64,000 nucleotides of DNA from an uncultured Thermomicrobia bacterium (GCA_937968015.1 CALBSO010000058.1:1-64000); one strand, 5' to 3'. Numbered from the stretch's first letter, positions 33,455-42,825 are shown. The notes: a model not told the origin generated them from the letters alone. Translations and numbers: made by a program.

Positions 33455-36310
33455 TCACATCGCGGCAAACGCGGACGCGCCGAGCAAGAGATCGGTCGCG
33501 TCGCGCCGGAGTAGGGCGCTGGTGCCGTCCGGTTGCGCCGCCACCGTCCAGACTTCGTTCATCAGTGGCGACAGCCGGACATCATCCACATGGCTGATGA
33601 TGAAGAGTTGGGGTACGATATCGCCCATCGCGGCGAGCGCCTCGAGGACGAGCGTCCGTCGCTCGGCATCGAGCGAACCGAAGACCTCATCGAGCACCAT
33701 AAAACCGATCGCGTGGCCGCCACGCGCGGCAAGCAGTTGGGAGAGCGCGATCCGCGCCGCCAATGCGGCAATGTCGCGCTCTCCCCCGGAGAACTTTTCG
33801 ACGGGAAACTTCTCCAAATCGCCGTCGTACAGCGCCGGTGTGTAGTTCGTGTCGAAGGCGAGGCGGTTGTAGCGGCCATTGGACATCCGCTCGATCAGTT
33901 CACTCGCGTACTCGCCTAGTTTCGGCTGGATGCGCGCCGCGAGCGCGACGGAAAAATCGGTGAACCCGTCATCCATCAAGTTGTACCGCGCCACTGACGC
34001 GCCGAGCCGGTCTACATCCGCGCGGAGGACCGAGAGGCGCGTCTGCTCGGCTTCGATCCGCTCAACGCCGTTGTGGGCATTTGCGGCCGCCACGCGTGCA
34101 TCGGACAACGCGCTTTGTACCTGGTTCGCCACCTCGGCCGCCGCAACCGCTTCCGCCTCCATCTGCGCGACCGCGTCCGGATCATAGGCGAGCGCCGCCT
34201 GCTCGCCAGCCGTCCGGGCAATTGTTGCTTCACACTCCGCGATCTTCTGAAGCGCGGCATCCCGACGCCCCTCCTCCGCGGGGAGAGCGATCAGTTCCTC
34301 GGCAATCCGTGTCGCTTCTGATTGTAGTGCAACGAGACGCACCCGTTCCTGACGCAGTTCCTCGTGCCGCTCGACATCATAGGTAACCGGGCCAAGGGCA
34401 GCGAGCGCTTCGCGTTGTGTGGCGATCCGCGCGTTGATCTGATCGAGTTGCGTTGCGAGGCGGTTCGCCGCCCCCACCGCGTTCGCGGCGCGTTCGAGTA
34501 GGGAGAGTTCGGTCTCCAGCGCACTGACATCCTGCTCGGTCGGCGGCTTGCGCCGTCCTGTCGTAGCGAGCGCAGTGCGTAGGGTCTCGTCGGCGCGTGC
34601 GGCACGGTCGGCGGCGTCGCGCTCTTCGGAGCGCGCGCGATCCCATTGGGCTTTGATCGTCTCCGCTTGCCGCAATCGCTCTTGTTCTGCCTGCAATGCC
34701 CCATTCGCGGCACGACCGGCAGTCCGTGTCTCTTCAAGGCGTGTGCCAACCGCCTTGCCTGCCAGCGTGCAGGCGTCCATTGAGCGACGGAGCGAGGCGA
34801 ACATCACGTCGGCGTCATCCTCGGTGAAGGGCCGTCCGCAGGTCGGGCAATCGGCGTCGGGTTCCGCCGCCTCCCACCGCTTGAGCAAGGTCGCATATTT
34901 CGTGTGCTCGGCGCGCAGTCCGGCCAGTTCGGTTTCCAGCCGCGTGACATCCTCAGTGAACGCGCGCTCTTGCCGCTCAAGTTCGGCAACGCGCTCCGCC
35001 GGATCGCCCCCCGCGACAACAACCGCCAGCCGCGCATCGAGTTCGGCGCGCTTGTTTGCCCGATGCTTCGCCTCATCAGCGGCGCGGGTGGCATCCTCAG
35101 CAACGCGGATCAGCGCGCGCAACTGATCCCGTTCCTTGACGCGCTCGATGGTGAGCGGTGCGGACGCAGTCAACTTCGTCGCAAGCATGTGCGCGCGCGC
35201 CGCACCTGGCGCTTCCTCGTCAAGCGTTTCCCAATCGAAGAGCAGGTCACGCAGGGCGTCGAGATCGGCAATCATCGCGTCCGCCGTCGCGCTCAGTTGG
35301 TCCGCCCGATTTTCGGACTCCCGCAGATCGCGCGTACTGTCCGAGACACGTTGCGCGTGCGCAGCGGCGATCTCGGCTGCCGCGAGCGCGGCCTCCGTTT
35401 CGTTCACCGATGCGAGGAGTGGCGCGATCTCGGTAGCACGTTGGGCACGCGCGTGGAGCGCGGCAATCCGCCGCGAAGCATCGTCGCGCGTAGCCTCAGC
35501 GGCGCTCCTCGTCGTTTCCTCCGCACGTCGCTCGGACGCAAGCAGATCGAATTGGCGCTGCACCGCGCGCACCGTATCCAGGCGCACCGCAACGGTTTCG
35601 TATTGGCCGCTACACACATTGAACTCCGTCGTCAACCGCGCGACGGTCGCGACCGCATCATCTTCCACGCCGTGCGCGAGGCGGAGTTCCTCATCGAGAT
35701 CCCGTGCTTCCGTTTCGTCCGCGAGCTGGCTGCTCCGCGCGGCGAGCGTGTGGCGCTCGCGCGTGCGCTCCTCGCGCAGTTTCGCTTGCGCGCGCTCGAT
35801 GGCATCGAGGTCGAGCAAGCGCTGCATCTCCTTGCGTCGTTCGGTATCGCCAACATCGCCGAAGAAGGCGAGTTCCTTTTGTCTCGTGAAGAAGGTCGTC
35901 GTAAACGACTGTGGGCTCATCCGTAGCAGCGTTGTGCGGATGTAGTCCGAAACGGGATTCGCGCCCGTGACGATTGGTTCCTGATCGTCGCCACGGAAGA
36001 CACTCGCTTCAACACGCTGGCTGCCACCGGCGGTGATACGGAGACTGCGCGTGATCGTGTAGACATTCTCGTCGGTCTCCACGGTCAACTCGACCTTTGT
36101 TGTAAGCCCATTGCTGCGACGCGGCACGACATCCCGGTTATCCACCCCAATAGCATTCGGTCGGAAGAGCGCCCAGAGCATCGCTTCAAAGAGCGTACTC
36201 TTGCCCGCGCCATTCGTGCCGACGACGCCGATGATGCCGATAGATGGAAATTGGATGTCCACGTCGCGCAGGCGCTTGAAGTGCTCGATCTTCAGACGTT
36301 GAAGGATCAT
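33455..36310 (-). CDS. sbcC: SbcC/Rad50-type SMC ATPase
   Basis: A 951-aa ATPase that bridges and processes DNA ends with SbcD/Mre11. The N-terminus has the Walker A VVGTNGAGKSTLFEAMLW (about residues 29-46) and RQKELAFFG. Long coiled coils flank a central zinc hook CPTC near residue 490. The C-terminus carries the signature FSGGERDIAALAARIA, Walker B FMVLDEVFGSLD and the switch ISHVDD. It overlaps sbcD as ATGA. The length is typical of Rad50-like proteins. Confidence 0.94.
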   Translation of the reverse strand: MILQRLKIEHFKRLRDVDIQFPSIGIIGVVGTNGAGKSTLFEAMLWALFRPNAIGVDNRDVVPRRSNGLTTKVELTVETDENVYTITRSLRITAGGSQRVEASVFRGDDQEPIVTGANPVSDYIRTTLLRMSPQSFTTTFFTRQKELAFFGDVGDTERRKEMQRLLDLDAIERAQAKLREERTRERHTLAARSSQLADETEARDLDEELRLAHGVEDDAVATVARLTTEFNVCSGQYETVAVRLDTVRAVQRQFDLLASERRAEETTRSAAEATRDDASRRIAALHARAQRATEIAPLLASVNETEAALAAAEIAAAHAQRVSDSTRDLRESENRADQLSATADAMIADLDALRDLLFDWETLDEEAPGAARAHMLATKLTASAPLTIERVKERDQLRALIRVAEDATRAADEAKHRANKRAELDARLAVVVAGGDPAERVAELERQERAFTEDVTRLETELAGLRAEHTKYATLLKRWEAAEPDADCPTCGRPFTEDDADVMFASLRRSMDACTLAGKAVGTRLEETRTAGRAANGALQAEQERLRQAETIKAQWDRARSEERDAADRAARADETLRTALATTGRRKPPTEQDVSALETELSLLERAANAVGAANRLATQLDQINARIATQREALAALGPVTYDVERHEELRQERVRLVALQSEATRIAEELIALPAEEGRRDAALQKIAECEATIARTAGEQAALAYDPDAVAQMEAEAVAAAEVANQVQSALSDARVAAANAHNGVERIEAEQTRLSVLRADVDRLGASVARYNLMDDGFTDFSVALAARIQPKLGEYASELIERMSNGRYNRLAFDTNYTPALYDGDLEKFPVEKFSGGERDIAALAARIALSQLLAARGGHAIGFMVLDEVFGSLDAERRTLVLEALAAMGDIVPQLFIISHVDDVRLSPLMNEVWTVAAQPDGTSALLRRDATDLLLGASAFAAM

Positions 36311-37539
36311 GCCATCCCTCCGGCGGCGACGGGTTCGGGCGCGACCGCGACGGGGTGCGCCTCTTCGTCGCTTCGCAATGCGTCTTCGAGCAGGGCGCGA
36401 CCGGCCTCGCGGAATGACGCAGCGAACGCCGGTTCGTAGAGCCCGTCGGCGGCGCGGGATGCGACGAACTCGTTGAACTCATCGAGCAGTTGCCCGATGG
36501 GGCTGGATTCCTCGACCAGCGCACCGGGAGCGCGCACGGCGCGGACATCGGGTACGAACGCCCAGCATTCCCTGACGATGTCAAGCCCGCGCAGCATCCG
36601 TACGACCTCGCGATCCACACCGAGGGCAGTGTCCCGAACGCCACACAGCACGATCGCCTCCGCGCGTCGGGCGTCCGGTTCCCGTTCAAGATGGCGCACG
36701 ACCTGGGCGACAATCGCCTCCGCGCTCAACTCCTCGCCGTGGACGATCGGCAGCGTGAGATGATCCCGCGCAGGGAGCGGCACATGCTCGATCGCCAATG
36801 CGTCGGCACCCCCGACAGTGACGCGGACGTAGCCGGGTTTCGCCGAAAGGTCGGAAAGGCCGATGCGCTCCGTGCTGCCGCTGTAGAACGTGTTGGTGCG
36901 TTTCCGCTCGTGGATGTGCCAGTGGCCGAGCGCGATATAGTCGTAGCGCGGGTCGAGCAGGGCGTCCTCGATCTCGTCCGCGCCGCCGCGCCGGTCGTGC
37001 TGGACGGCGAGATCGAACGAACCATGCGCGACGAGCAGATTGATCGCGTTGTTGTCTGTCAACATCGCATTCGGTGGCTGCTCGTTGGTGAACGCGCCGT
37101 GCGGCACCGCCGTCACGACGACCTTGCGATCCTTGAGGATCAGCGGAAAGCGATCCCAATCATAGCCCGTGGCGAACTGGACATTCCGGCAGGCGACGGC
37201 GCAGAGATCGAGCACGCTCCCGGCATGGCGCAGACGTGGCGTGTCGTGGTTGCCGCCGACGACGATGGTCGGGATGCCTGCCGCCTCCAACCGTCGCATC
37301 TGCTGCACGAAGAAGATCAGCGTCTGCATCGGTGGGCGGCTGTGATGGAAGACATCGCCGGCGTGCAGTACGAGATCAATATCGCCGGACGCGATGATGT
37401 GATCCACCGCCGCCTCGAACGCGTGCTCGATGTCCACGGCACGCTGATTCCTGCCCGTTGTCGGGCAGAGGCGAGTCAGCGCGCTGAAACCGAGATGCGT
37501 GTCGGCGAGATGGGCAATGCGAAGTGGGGCGTCAGTCAT
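36307..37539 (-). CDS. sbcD: SbcD/Mre11-type nuclease
   Basis: Mn-dependent nuclease subunit of the SbcCD complex, 410 aa. Metal-binding motifs: HLADTHLGF, LHAGDVFHHSRP, VVGGNHDTPR and ALGHWHIHE, in the order of calcineurin-like phosphoesterases. A capping/C-terminal domain of about 170 residues follows. It starts 6 bases after herA and is translationally coupled to sbcC. Confidence 0.94.
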   Translation of the reverse strand: MTDAPLRIAHLADTHLGFSALTRLCPTTGRNQRAVDIEHAFEAAVDHIIASGDIDLVLHAGDVFHHSRPPMQTLIFFVQQMRRLEAAGIPTIVVGGNHDTPRLRHAGSVLDLCAVACRNVQFATGYDWDRFPLILKDRKVVVTAVPHGAFTNEQPPNAMLTDNNAINLLVAHGSFDLAVQHDRRGGADEIEDALLDPRYDYIALGHWHIHERKRTNTFYSGSTERIGLSDLSAKPGYVRVTVGGADALAIEHVPLPARDHLTLPIVHGEELSAEAIVAQVVRHLEREPDARRAEAIVLCGVRDTALGVDREVVRMLRGLDIVRECWAFVPDVRAVRAPGALVEESSPIGQLLDEFNEFVASRAADGLYEPAFAASFREAGRALLEDALRSDEEAHPVAVAPEPVAAGGMA

Positions 37540-37545
37540 CGGTCG

Positions 37546-39651
37546 TTAGCCTGTCTTTCCGATACGGTTCTTGCTGATCGTGTTACAGAAATACTGCCAG
37601 GGCGTCATGCGAGAGCCGGAGCGATACGTACGGCGAACTCGCTGCATCAATTCGTCGCACTGCGCACTCGTCAAGTCATGCTCGCCGAGTACCGACTTCA
37701 CTTCGGCCATCGTTGGTTCCCGCACGTCCGCGTGCCGCGACATATCGCGGAGCACGCGGTACACGGATTCCTCCGGACCGAAATGGACTGACGCGCCGTA
37801 CACCTTCTGTGCGTCGCTCCCTGCCAGCGCGGGCGGGCGCGGGAAGACACCAAAGACGGGAACCGGGATGTGCGCGTGGCGCATGAGCAGCGTGCCCTTC
37901 GGCACACGCAACAACTCCGCCCGCGTGGACTCAGTGAGCGCGCGATAGGAGGGGCTGATGATCTCCTCATCGCCGATCCGGCCGTAAAATGAGGTCGCGG
38001 CGTTGCCGACCACCTCGTCGTCCACCTTCGAGCGGAATTGCTCCGCGCCGAAGAGCACGACATTGAGGTGCCGACCGCGTGCGGCGATGTCCACAAGGGT
38101 GTCACGCAGGCCGCCACGCCCGCCGCCTGGCGCGTACTTGTTCAGTTCGTCCACGAAAATGATAACCTTCTCGACACCCAGTTCAGAGCGTTCCGCGCGC
38201 TCCCAAATCCGCTGTATTGTCGCACTAACGAGCAGTTCTTGCACGGTCGTATTGCAGTTCGCGATGTCCACAACGCGCAGTTCGCGATCGGCGAATGTGC
38301 CGTCGCAGCGCGGCAATTCGCCGTAGTTGACGAGGTTGCGCGCGAGAAGCCCCCCGCACTTATTCGTCAGGTTCCTGATGCGGTTGTTCGCCTTCAGGAT
38401 CGTGAACCGATGATGATCGTTCCATGTCTGTGGCTTCTTGCCAGTCTCATCATCCTCGGTGTTCAGGTAGTCCATGATCTCGCGCATCTTCGCCTCGAAA
38501 CCCTTGACGGTCTGGACGTTCTGCTCGCGCAGTTCGGAGAGGAAGCCGAAAAACTTGTCGTCCAGGTCGCCACCCTCGAAGACGCGATATGGGTAACGCA
38601 GCACTTCCTGGAGGTTCCAGAGGATCGGATAGACGCAATCGGTTTCGTGCCGCGCGGTGCGGAGCGTATTGAGGGCGGCGTGATCGAACAGGCCATCGAG
38701 ATTGATCTGGTCGCCATGCTCGTTGTGTGGCTCGCCGCCCGGTTTGTAGGGCGCGAAGATGCGGAGGTCCGCAAACGGTGCGGGCGACATCGCCATCTTC
38801 TCGTACATCAGGCGGTCGAGCGGTGTTGGCATCTTGACACCGCGCCCGGCAAGCGCATCCGCCGCCTCCGGCGAGACGTAGGCGGCCTTGTCGAGCCAGA
38901 GAAGGTCCGGCCCCTTGACATTGAACATCAGCGCGGCGACCGAGTGCGGCGACTTCTGGAAAACGCTGCTGATGACGAAGAGCGCATGGCTCGTCTTCGT
39001 CGCGAGGCCGGACTGACCCGTCCAGTTTGCATGCCCAGCCTCGGGCCCGAGCAGATAATCGCTGTCCACATCCACTGGCGTGTGCTGAAAGACGAGGCGG
39101 CTCATGCCGTCGTCGGTCTTCTCGAAGATTTCCTCACCGTCCGCATCGCGCGCCGCGTTGCCATTCCGGTGCAGCAGAACGGGGATCGCCGTACCGCTGT
39201 ACCCCTCCTTGCCGAGCGCGAGGCGGATCGCGTCCGGTGTGGCGTAGTAGACCGGGCCGCTGCGGGGTGGCCGACGGGAGCGGACATCATCCCGCAGATG
39301 GCGCGAGGCGAGCACACGGCAGGTGAAGACGAGAATCTCGGGCCGTGTCGAGGCGAGCGCCGTGCCGATGTCGTCTTCGCCCTGATAGTCGAAATAATCA
39401 TCGAGGAAGGTCTTGAGATCGCCGTACCGTTGTGGCTCGTCGAGAATGCCGATCACCGCCGCTTCCTCACTGAACGCGACGACGATGTGCCCGATATCGA
39501 GTGCGAGTGCGGCGGCGGGCGAATCGGCGGCCCAGAAGGAGAATTCGTGGGCGGCGGCCGGATTCTTCTCGCTGGTAACGACGCGCCCGATTGGGCCGGT
39601 GAAGGTATCAATCAGCGTGTCGAAATGGGTGACGAGCGACGGAGCGTCCAT
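37546..39651 (-). CDS. herA: HerA-like DNA-translocase ATPase with variant P-loop
   Basis: A 701-aa FtsK/HerA-superfamily ATPase. Identity rests on Walker B IIFVDELNKYAPGG (Asp501-Glu502), a following RGRHLNVVLFGAEQ sensor-like segment, and its position directly before sbcD and after a NurA-like gene. HerA hexamers pump DNA through NurA during end resection. The P-loop at residues 211-221 reads TGQSGLATKTS rather than GxxGxGK[S/T]: one residue longer and with Thr before Lys. The start overlaps the nurA stop by one base (TAATG). Confidence 0.8.
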   Translation of the reverse strand: MDAPSLVTHFDTLIDTFTGPIGRVVTSEKNPAAAHEFSFWAADSPAAALALDIGHIVVAFSEEAAVIGILDEPQRYGDLKTFLDDYFDYQGEDDIGTALASTRPEILVFTCRVLASRHLRDDVRSRRPPRSGPVYYATPDAIRLALGKEGYSGTAIPVLLHRNGNAARDADGEEIFEKTDDGMSRLVFQHTPVDVDSDYLLGPEAGHANWTGQSGLATKTSHALFVISSVFQKSPHSVAALMFNVKGPDLLWLDKAAYVSPEAADALAGRGVKMPTPLDRLMYEKMAMSPAPFADLRIFAPYKPGGEPHNEHGDQINLDGLFDHAALNTLRTARHETDCVYPILWNLQEVLRYPYRVFEGGDLDDKFFGFLSELREQNVQTVKGFEAKMREIMDYLNTEDDETGKKPQTWNDHHRFTILKANNRIRNLTNKCGGLLARNLVNYGELPRCDGTFADRELRVVDIANCNTTVQELLVSATIQRIWERAERSELGVEKVIIFVDELNKYAPGGGRGGLRDTLVDIAARGRHLNVVLFGAEQFRSKVDDEVVGNAATSFYGRIGDEEIISPSYRALTESTRAELLRVPKGTLLMRHAHIPVPVFGVFPRPPALAGSDAQKVYGASVHFGPEESVYRVLRDMSRHADVREPTMAEVKSVLGEHDLTSAQCDELMQRVRRTYRSGSRMTPWQYFCNTISKNRIGKTG

Positions 39652-40736
39652 TACGCGACCTCCCGCAGGTAGCGACGGAGCGCGGCGGGGACGCCGAGAA
39701 GCGCGCGCTCAAGTTTCACTTTCAGGATGCGCTCGGCGATGTGAATCGGATAGAGCAGCGTCGGCCAGCGATCATCGTTCGTCGCGCGCGGCGTCCGCTC
39801 GGCAAAGATTAAGTGGGACAGGGTATCATAGTCGCGCGGGTTGGCCGTCTGCGATGGAGCCTCGATCCGCGCAAGACCGAAGAGCGGATCGGCGCCCGTT
39901 GCCTCATGCAGCCGCAGATACCAGGTGATTGGCCGCAACCCGCCGGAGACAGCGCGTTGGAACGCGCTACTGCGATGGCCAACCGGCATATGCAGCAGAT
40001 CCGTCATCTCGGTGTTGGTCAGGTCGAACCGGCTATGCCGCTTAATCAGACCCATCGCGTTGCCGATGTCAGCGCGCGAGAGCGAGCCATCCATCACAAG
40101 CCATCCTTCGCTGCCGTCCGTCCGTTCGATCCATGCTTTGAGCGCCTCGTACTCGCACGCTTCGCGCACGGTGCTCACGACGGGCCGGATGCGCGATTGC
40201 AGGGCGATGAAATCGCCATCATGCAACGAACCGGTAGTCGGGTTGTCGGCAGTTTGCACATCGAGACCTGTCCGCGTGAAGGCGTCGTACAGATCGTCGG
40301 TGTGCGTGTCATTGGCGGCGGACGCGATGATGATGCTGCTCGCGATGTGCGTCATGCCGGGCACGGAGCGGAAGACGCCATCTTGCGGCCGCCGCTCGAT
40401 CACGCCCGCGACGACAACGACGAGGGCGAGCGCATTCATGCCGCACCACCCGATTGGCAGGGTGCGCTGGACACCGTCGAGAAAATAGCGGACGCGCCAT
40501 GTCGTGTCGGCAGGCAATGCGGGGATGATTGGGATAATCGAGAGGTGCGCACCTTCGAGATGAGTAATACTTGGGCCTCCGCGCTCTCGCGCATCATCGC
40601 CATCGAATGAGACGAGATCGTGTTCGAGTCGCACGGCGGCGGGTGTCGCGACGAAGGGTAACCCACTCGCCTGCAGCGACGCGAGCGCAGTCGTCAGTCG
40701 CCCACCGAGTGTCAGTGTGTTGTTTTGGACAGACAT
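39651..40736 (-). CDS. nurA: NurA-domain nuclease
   Basis: A 361-aa RNase H-like nuclease recognised by the acidic motif RYFLDGVQRT (motif I), a second LVMDGSLSRADI, GLIKRHSR and the C-terminal YPIHIAERILKV motif seen in NurA proteins. NurA resects the 5' strand together with HerA. It is the first gene of the nurA-herA-sbcD-sbcC operon. Similarity was judged by motifs and context only, so family membership is good but not certain. Confidence 0.8.
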   Translation of the reverse strand: MSVQNNTLTLGGRLTTALASLQASGLPFVATPAAVRLEHDLVSFDGDDARERGGPSITHLEGAHLSIIPIIPALPADTTWRVRYFLDGVQRTLPIGWCGMNALALVVVVAGVIERRPQDGVFRSVPGMTHIASSIIIASAANDTHTDDLYDAFTRTGLDVQTADNPTTGSLHDGDFIALQSRIRPVVSTVREACEYEALKAWIERTDGSEGWLVMDGSLSRADIGNAMGLIKRHSRFDLTNTEMTDLLHMPVGHRSSAFQRAVSGGLRPITWYLRLHEATGADPLFGLARIEAPSQTANPRDYDTLSHLIFAERTPRATNDDRWPTLLYPIHIAERILKVKLERALLGVPAALRRYLREVA

Positions 40737-40770
40737 CTCGCGTGAGCCCCCCTACGTGAACGGACACCTA

Positions 40771-40799
40771 AGCATAGCACGCATGTACTACTGCCGCAA
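40771..40799 (-). promoter_or_regulatory. Promoter of the nurA-herA-sbcD-sbcC operon
   Basis: Minus strand TTGCGG (40799-40794), 17 bp, TATGCT (40776-40771), 35 bases before the nurA ATG. The whole four-gene block has no gap above 6 bases, so this is probably its only promoter. Confidence 0.6.
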
Positions 40800-40847
40800 G
40801 CCGATTGGGTCGGCTGTTTCGGGGCAAGAGACGCCTTGAACCGTATC

Positions 40848-40876
40848 TTGACAGCGGTGTATCCGTGCCGTATGGT
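40848..40876 (+). promoter_or_regulatory. tRNA-Asp promoter
   Basis: TTGACA, 17 bp, TATGGT, ending 13 bases before the mature tRNA-Asp 5' end. The -35 is a perfect consensus. Confidence 0.75.
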
Positions 40877-40889
40877 AATGCAGCGCTGC

Positions 40890-40966
40890 GGAGGCGTAGC
40901 TTAGTGGCTTAAAGCGCTGCCCTGTCAAGGCAGAGATCGCGGGTTCGAATCCCGTCGCTTCCGCCA
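40890..40966 (+). tRNA. tRNA-Asp (anticodon GUC)
   Basis: A 77-nt cloverleaf: acceptor GGAGGCG/CGCTTCC (one G-U), anticodon stem CTGCC/GGCAG with loop CTGTCAA, and T-arm GCGGG TTCGAAT CCCGT. CCA is encoded. It is followed 59 bases later by tRNA-Lys. Confidence 0.96.
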
Positions 40967-40974
40967 ATCTTGCC

Positions 40975-40980
40975 TATACT
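40975..40980 (+). promoter_or_regulatory. -10 element before tRNA-Lys
   Basis: TATACT lies 45 bases before the tRNA-Lys 5' end. No -35 match is visible; the gene may also be read from the tRNA-Asp promoter. Confidence 0.35.
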
Positions 40981-41025
40981 GTCGGCGCGACGACGCGGAC
41001 GTGGAGCCGAACGATTCAACGATGT

Positions 41026-41103
<78 letters not shown>

Positions 41104-41131
41104 CTTTCTTCAACTATAGCAAGGGAAATGA

Positions 41132-41156
41132 GGCAGCGCATAGCCCATGCGCTGCC
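41132..41156. terminator. Element-supplied terminator downstream of tRNA-Lys
   Basis: A perfect 10-bp stem GGCAGCGCAT/ATGCGCTGCC with a 5-nt loop starts 30 bases after the tRNA CCA. It replaces the native hairpin now displaced to 56027-56060 and also lies between the convergent tRNA and integrase genes. Confidence 0.65.
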
Positions 41157-41170
41157 CCGCTTTACGTCTC

Positions 41171-41193
41171 CTGTACCGATTACTGTACCGATT
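41171..41193 (+). repeat. Left integrase arm-site repeats
   Basis: CTGTACCGATT occurs twice (41171-41181, 41183-41193) with 12-bp periodicity, overlapping the integrase stop codon. The same pair in the same orientation occurs at 55817-55839 near the right end, and similarity extends about 25 bases further. Tyrosine integrases use such arm-type sites. Confidence 0.65.
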
Positions 41194-42358
41194 CGTTCCT
41201 CGATACGGCTTTGCGTGGGGTGAGGGCGGCGTCCATCTTCGCGGCGAGTTCCACCCGCCGTTCGTCGTAGACGTGGGTGTACCGCGCCGTGGTGCTGATC
41301 TGCGAGTGTCCGAGCACGTCCATGATTTCGCGCCCCGTCGCGCCCTGAGCGGCGAGCAGCGACCCCGCGCTGTGGCGAAGGTCGTGGAAGCGGATGTGCC
41401 GAATCTTCGCTGTCGCGAGCAGGGCGCGGAACTGCCTGCGTAGGTTGTGTTCGTCAATCGGCGTGCCGATGGTGGATGTGAATACCAGTCCCTGTTCCTG
41501 CCACCGGCTGCCAGCCCACAAGCGTTCTTCCAGTTGCCGGATGCGGTGCCGCCTGAGCGCGTCCACCGCGAGGGCGGGCAGGGCAAGGGTGCGGCGGCTT
41601 TGCGGCGTCTTCGGTTCCACGAGCGCAGGTTTGCCGTCCACCCGCTGCAACTGGCAGCGTACGGCGAGCGTCCGCGCTTCCAAGTCCACATCCTGCCAGC
41701 ACAGCCCTAACGCCTCGCCCTGTCGCAATCCGAGTGAGAGAGCGACCGTGTAGAGGGCTTCCAGCCGGTCGCCCGCCGCCGCCGCGAGGAAGGCGGTCGC
41801 TTCCGCAGGGGTGAGGGCCGTCGTCTCGTTGTGCGTTACCTTCGGCGCGTCGGTGAGCGCGGCGGCATTGCGGGCCACGTATCCCCATTTCATCGCACGA
41901 TTCAGCGCGGCGCGAAGGATGCGACGTGCGCGTAGGGCCATCGGCGGGCTAACATTTGCCGCTACCGTTGCGAGCATCTTCTGTACGTCTTGCGGCGTGA
42001 GGCGGGCGAGCGGCACGCGCCCGATGTGCGGCTCGATGTGCCGCTTCACAGTCTCGGCATAGTCCTCATACGTGCGGGGCGCGAGACGCGGCTTTACGCT
42101 GTCCGACAGCCACGCCGCAAGGAATTGCTCGGTGGTCTGCTCCTTCGTGCTCATCATCAGCCCTTGCGCGGCGTCCTTCTGCATCTGCGCGAGCAAGGCG
42201 TTCGCGTCGTATTCGGTCTTGGCGGTCTTGCGCTTCGGCACGCGCTTCCCGCTCCCATTGGTGATGGGGAACGAGGCAACCCATATCCCATCTTCCTTGC
42301 GCTGGAATACGCTGCCCTCGCCATACGCCCTCTTCACCGATGCTTTTTTCCGTGGCAT
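41180..42358 (-). CDS. int: Tyrosine-type site-specific integrase
   Basis: A 392-aa recombinase. An N-terminal arm-binding region (YGEGSVFQRKEDGIWVASF) is followed by a SAM-like core-binding domain at about residues 70-165. The catalytic domain has Arg in SLGLRQGEALGL, H-x-x-R in HDLRHSAGSLLAAQ, the second His in DVLGHSQI and the nucleophile Tyr in TARYTHV. ATG 42358 follows AGGGAGA; a TTG 12 codons upstream is less likely. It catalyses insertion into and excision from tRNA-Lys. Confidence 0.95.
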   Translation of the reverse strand: MPRKKASVKRAYGEGSVFQRKEDGIWVASFPITNGSGKRVPKRKTAKTEYDANALLAQMQKDAAQGLMMSTKEQTTEQFLAAWLSDSVKPRLAPRTYEDYAETVKRHIEPHIGRVPLARLTPQDVQKMLATVAANVSPPMALRARRILRAALNRAMKWGYVARNAAALTDAPKVTHNETTALTPAEATAFLAAAAGDRLEALYTVALSLGLRQGEALGLCWQDVDLEARTLAVRCQLQRVDGKPALVEPKTPQSRRTLALPALAVDALRRHRIRQLEERLWAGSRWQEQGLVFTSTIGTPIDEHNLRRQFRALLATAKIRHIRFHDLRHSAGSLLAAQGATGREIMDVLGHSQISTTARYTHVYDERRVELAAKMDAALTPRKAVSRNESVQ

Positions 42359-42423
42359 TGTGCGATTCTCCCTACGATACTGCGGGGGCGGCAACCTCCA
42401 ACAGATGCCGCCCCGCTACTCAC

Positions 42424-42825
42424 CTATGCCGCGATCTCACCCGGCATCGTCACGACATGGACGCAGGCCATCCGATCTGCCCGGAAGCACTTCGTCTCGC
42501 GGCGATAGGTGCAGAAGGCGCGCACGCAGATGTGGTTCGCCTTCGTGAGGAAGATCGCAGATGGAAAGAGGACGCGCGCCGTGATCTCGTCATCGTGTTC
42601 GTAGCGGACGCATACCGCCGAACCTTCGAGCATCGCCGCCGCTATCACCGCAAGGTCAATCCGCGAATAGTAGAACGCGCCGGGGGCATTATCCGCGAGC
42701 GAAACGAAGGCGTCGAGCGCATCATCCACGAGTTGCGGCGATGTTTGCTCAGTAAGCGCGCGGGGAAGGGTTAGTATCACAGGGCGCATGAGGGTGACAG
42801 TGACGGTGGTATTCTGAGCCTGCAT
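42424..42825 (-). CDS. Small WYL-domain-like protein without HTH
   Basis: A 133-aa protein. The C-terminal part, VCVRYEHDDEITARVLFP then FLTKANHICVRAFC and FRADRM, fits the WYL pattern of ligand-binding transcriptional regulators (beta-strands, R-x-x-x-P and RxFRxDR blocks). The usual N-terminal helix-turn-helix is missing. ATG 42825 is preferred because the promoter at 42918-42946 would start RNA near 42911, inside a longer in-frame version beginning at 42915. It is divergent from a small HTH gene; WYL proteins often regulate defence genes. Assignment is by motif only. Confidence 0.6.
   Translation of the reverse strand: MQAQNTTVTVTLMRPVILTLPRALTEQTSPQLVDDALDAFVSLADNAPGAFYYSRIDLAVIAAAMLEGSAVCVRYEHDDEITARVLFPSAIFLTKANHICVRAFCTYRRETKCFRADRMACVHVVTMPGEIAA

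Noticed and set aside
36490..37791. Open frame of 433 codons opposite sbcD
   Set aside because: Antisense to sbcD with its intact nuclease motifs; composition is Arg/Asp-rich and shows no domain.
38038..39672. Open frame of 544 codons on the plus strand opposite herA
   Set aside because: It lies wholly antisense to the HerA-like gene, whose frame has recognisable Walker motifs; long antisense frames are expected at this GC content.
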